Source of the DNA: Actinomycetota bacterium
GTDB lineage: Bacteria > Actinomycetota > Thermoleophilia > Gaiellales > Gaiellaceae
Assembly (NCBI GenBank): GCA_005888365.1
Contig: VAWZ01000013.1
Span: forward strand, 1-42,579
Direction of reading: 5' to 3'
Length of the DNA: 42,579 nucleotides
Positions 41,635-42,579 of the stretch are shown here, piece after piece. The notes below the pieces were generated by a model. The model saw nothing but the letters and a program-made list of their open reading frames with translations, did not search any database and was not told the DNA's origin. Within the stretch, counting starts at the first letter, position 1; each line of letters opens with the position of its first letter. Position numbers and translations under genes: made by a program.

Positions 41635-42579
41635 CTGGTGGCCGGTATCCCGACGTCGTACGAGCGGGCAACGAGCCTGCGCTGCTCGCGGGCGTCAGGC
41701 CAGAGCGTGATCACCGAGCCGAAGACGAACACGAACCCGGCGAGCCAGATCAGGTTCACGAGCGGCTTCACGAAGACGCGGAAGTACACGGTTCCGTTCG
41801 GATCGATCTGATCGGCGATGACGAAGAGGTCCTCCATGCGCAGCCAGTCGGTCCGGATCCCGACCTCGTTCGAGACCTGCTGCTCCACGGCGTAGGCGTT
41901 CTTGCCCGCCTGCAGGGTGCCGAGGTCGCGGCCGTTGCGGCTTACGTCGAGCCTCGCTCGCACCTCCATCGCGTTCGGACCCTGCTGTTGCGTGAGCTTT
42001 CGGTAGCCGAGCGCGTAGTCGCCGATCCGCATCGACTGACCCGGCTTGAGCTTTGCCTCCGCAACCGAATCGAAGGCGCTCGACCCGGCGACTCCGATGG
42101 CGAGCAGGACGATCGCGGCATGAACGACATAGCCCCCGTACCGCCGGCGGTTACGGGCGATGAGCGACGAGAACGCCCCCGACCACGACGTGTCCGCCAG
42201 CGCCTTTCGCGCGCGCGTCCCCCGGGCGAACTCGATCGCGATCGTCGCGATCACGAACGTCGCGAAGGTGTACGCCAGGAGTCCAGGGATGGAGCTCCCA
42301 GAGCCGAGGAAGATCAGGGACACGCCGGCGACGAGCGCCGCGACCGTCGGCCAGCGGAACGTGGTCACGAGGCTCCTCGCAGACGCCCGTCTCCAGGCGA
42401 TGAGCGGGCCGATCCCCATCAGCAGCAGGAGCGGCAGCCCGAAGATCCGAAGGAAGAAGTCGTAGTACGAGCGCCCGAGGACGACCGACTCGCCGCGGAC
42501 CGCCTCCGAGAGGAGCGGGTACACGACGCCCCAGAGGATCGTCAGACAGAGGGCGAGGAGCAGGAGGTTGTTGTAGAGG
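41631..42579 (-). CDS. ccmF: Cytochrome c-type biogenesis protein CcmF (5' part outside window)
   Basis: C-terminal part of the multi-spanning haem-lyase subunit CcmF. In frame from the right edge: YNNLLLLALCLTILWGVVYPLLSEAVRGES, several membrane helices, RRRYGGYVVHAAIVLLAIGVAGSSAFDSVAE (including a conserved His-containing helix), then a periplasmic beta domain and a final helix VNLIWLAGFVFVFGSVITLW. Roughly half of the usual 600-plus residues is visible; the GTG at 42524 is internal, not the start. The stop overlaps the CcmI-like gene. Confidence 0.92.
   Translation of the reverse strand, partial: LYNNLLLLALCLTILWGVVYPLLSEAVRGESVVLGRSYYDFFLRIFGLPLLLLMGIGPLIAWRRASARSLVTTFRWPTVAALVAGVSLIFLGSGSSIPGLLAYTFATFVIATIAIEFARGTRARKALADTSWSGAFSSLIARNRRRYGGYVVHAAIVLLAIGVAGSSAFDSVAEAKLKPGQSMRIGDYALGYRKLTQQQGPNAMEVRARLDVSRNGRDLGTLQAGKNAYAVEQQVSNEVGIRTDWLRMEDLFVIADQIDPNGTVYFRVFVKPLVNLIWLAGFVFVFGSVITLWPDAREQRRLVARSYDVGIPATS

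Overview
The window is a dense, high-GC chromosomal segment of about 42.6 kb. The gene content fits an actinobacterium, most likely of the Thermoleophilia (Gaiellales/Solirubrobacterales) kind. The support is an mraZ-led division and cell-wall cluster with a meso-DAP-type MurE, a naturally fused PafB-PafC WYL regulator, many GTG/TTG starts, many 4-base start/stop overlaps, and several starts that look leaderless. The taxonomic placement is inference from gene content; there is no rRNA gene here to confirm it. I noticed no tRNA, rRNA, CRISPR array, insertion sequence or prophage, but could not run a systematic RNA search. No gene-free stretch exceeds 300 bases. The largest gaps are 10675-10849, 27459-27604, 5431-5566, 30155-30261 and 7271-7370, and each has its own entry or is discussed.

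Layout. (1) 1-7330, minus strand: dcw cluster mraZ-rsmH-ftsL-ftsI-murE-murF-mraY, driven by a promoter overlapped by four perfectly phased MraZ boxes; three perfect hairpins lie between ftsL and ftsI. (2) 7371-10749: a PfkB-type kinase, a sigma factor coupled to an O6-alkylguanine methyltransferase, a SAM methyltransferase interrupted by tandem in-frame TGA TGA, and a response regulator with a degenerate receiver. (3) 10850-18254, minus strand: queA-tgt-yajC-secDF (SecD-SecF fusion), a small coiled-coil gene, and a frameshifted ABC1-family kinase. (4) 18282-21501: a coiled-coil gene, then a convergent operon of secreted protein, response regulator and histidine kinase preceded by four 11-bp-phased direct repeats. 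(5) 21522-26540: acyl-CoA genes (broken 3-hydroxyacyl-CoA dehydrogenase, intact thiolase), a 42-residue membrane protein, a multiply frameshifted alpha/beta-hydrolase-cyclase gene, and an aldehyde dehydrogenase. (6) 26542-33075, plus strand: two zinc-ribbon proteins, a Cys/His-tailed protein with a good promoter, PafBC, and a group of exported proteins. (7) 33072-34714: a soluble histidine kinase coupled to queG. (8) 34732-35695: a broken quinone-oxidoreductase-like gene. (9) 35745-39026, minus strand: an operon for cyclic 2,3-diphosphoglycerate. It encodes a CpdA-like metallophosphoesterase, cDPG synthetase, 2-phosphoglycerate kinase and a MIP18-family protein, all overlapping. (10) 39096-42579: a small nuclease-like protein and hpt, then on the minus strand ccmF (cut by the window end), a CcmI-like protein and an M23 peptidase.

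How the genes work together. The first 7 kb makes lipid I precursors and the division machinery. QueA, Tgt and QueG give the last steps of queuosine tRNA modification. YajC and SecDF assist protein export. The most unusual module is the cDPG operon, a pathway best known from thermophilic methanogens; its lead gene is a phosphoesterase that could act on the cyclic product. Several genes carry small frame-disrupting lesions (10850-12521, 21522-22363, 23757-25088, 34732-35695). They may be true decay or assembly error, and the TGA TGA methyltransferase should be judged with that in mind.
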